A stretch of 5,965 bases of DNA, taken from positions 1 to 5,965 of the forward strand of contig JAFGHN010000180.1 of the NCBI GenBank assembly GCA_016930115.1, given 5' to 3'. Positions 5,584 to 5,965 of this stretch are shown piece after piece (the stretch's first letter is position 1; each line of letters starts with the position of its first letter). The notes beneath the pieces are model-generated. The model was given only the letters and a program-made list of their open reading frames with translations. It searched no databases and was not told the origin of the DNA. The stretch is from Spirochaetales bacterium (GTDB lineage Bacteria; Spirochaetota; Spirochaetia; ARS1246). Both the position numbers and the translations under genes were made by a program.

Positions 5584-5965
5584 TTATTTGGATTTGCCCT
5601 CGACAAGTTCAATCGTTTCGCCATCCGGACCGGTGATAAATGCGATGTGGGTACCGGGTCTGATCTCCAGCGGATCAACCGCGAATACAACGCCTTTTTT
5701 CTTTATGGCGCTGCAGTAACCGGCGAAATCGCCGACTACCTTGAGGCCGAAATGATCCGCGCCCCATTGATTATGGCTCTTGAAGCCGTCGAATTGCTGC
5801 AGCGGATGGTTGTTTTCGGGAGCTTCTCCCGGTCGTTTGCCGCGGATTATCATTCGTACTCCGTGTATATTCACGACGATCTGAGGAGCGCCGCGCATTT
5901 CATCCTCGCTGACTATCTCCCCGCCGAATACATCCGCATACCACTTCGCCGCCGCCTTTGGGTCC
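5584..5965 (-). CDS. VOC/glyoxalase-fold protein, 5' end outside the window (partial)
   Basis: Member of the vicinal oxygen chelate superfamily (glyoxalase I, bleomycin-resistance, extradiol dioxygenase and PhnB-like proteins). The minus-strand frame stays open to the window edge and gives 126 residues before TAA at 5584-5586. The visible N-terminal part, DPKAAAKWYADVFGGEIVSE, is the first alpha helix of a VOC module, so the in-frame ATG at 5898 is internal (Met23 of the visible part), not the start. The second beta-alpha-beta unit begins near DHFGLKV, with His71 as candidate metal ligand, and ends at GPDGETIELVEG, with Glu119 as the conserved second ligand. Any ligands from the first strand lie outside the window. 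The total length would be about 130-140 residues, one module pair. Reaction and substrate cannot be told; resistance, glyoxalase or epimerase roles are all possible. It converges on the antiporter. Confidence 0.88.
   Translation of the reverse strand, partial: DPKAAAKWYADVFGGEIVSEDEMRGAPQIVVNIHGVRMIIRGKRPGEAPENNHPLQQFDGFKSHNQWGADHFGLKVVGDFAGYCSAIKKKGVVFAVDPLEIRPGTHIAFITGPDGETIELVEGKSK

Noticed and set aside
1..5965. CRISPR arrays, tRNA/rRNA genes, insertion sequences, toxin-antitoxin or phage genes
   Set aside because: I saw no repeat-spacer pattern, cloverleaf-like sequence, transposase frame or terminal repeats; all sizable space is explained by housekeeping-type genes.

Overview
The window is a compact, fully bacterial stretch with short intergenic gaps, strong Shine-Dalgarno sites and GC-rich codons. 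I cannot place it in a genus. Proteobacterial or other Gram-negative-like gene content is plausible, but nothing here fixes it. There are seven protein genes, no RNA genes, no CRISPR array and no mobile element.

Layout: (1) 21-856, plus strand: two tandem small heat-shock protein (Hsp20) genes, the second translated from a Shine-Dalgarno site touching the stop codon of the first, ending in an intrinsic terminator. (2) 999-4369, minus strand: a probable operon read from right to left. It holds a short-chain dehydrogenase (SDR), then a permease of the APC superfamily carrying a C-terminal PTS EIIA-like domain (stop and start overlap by 4 bp), then, after a 57-bp AT-rich gap, a miniature DnaJ. 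The DnaJ gene converges on the Hsp20 pair and a hairpin lies just beyond it. (3) 4382-4456: a divergent promoter region. (4) 4457-5509, plus strand: a calcium/sodium antiporter of the CaCA family with two alpha-repeats. (5) 5555-5579: a hairpin between convergent genes. (6) 5584 to the window end, minus strand: a VOC/glyoxalase-fold protein whose 5' end lies outside the window.

Functional reading: the left third looks like a stress-protein island. Two sHSPs would hold unfolding clients, and a J-domain protein would recruit DnaK. The right part is transport and small-molecule metabolism. The most unusual items are the DnaJ, with a zinc centre cut to two adjacent Cys motifs and only one client-binding domain; the permease-EIIA fusion with an intact candidate phospho-histidine; the antiporter, whose two ion-binding repeats have apparently exchanged their Asp and Asn positions; and an SDR lacking the usual catalytic Asn. 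I did not find evidence for a wholly new multi-gene system; the novelty is in domain architecture and residue-level departures.
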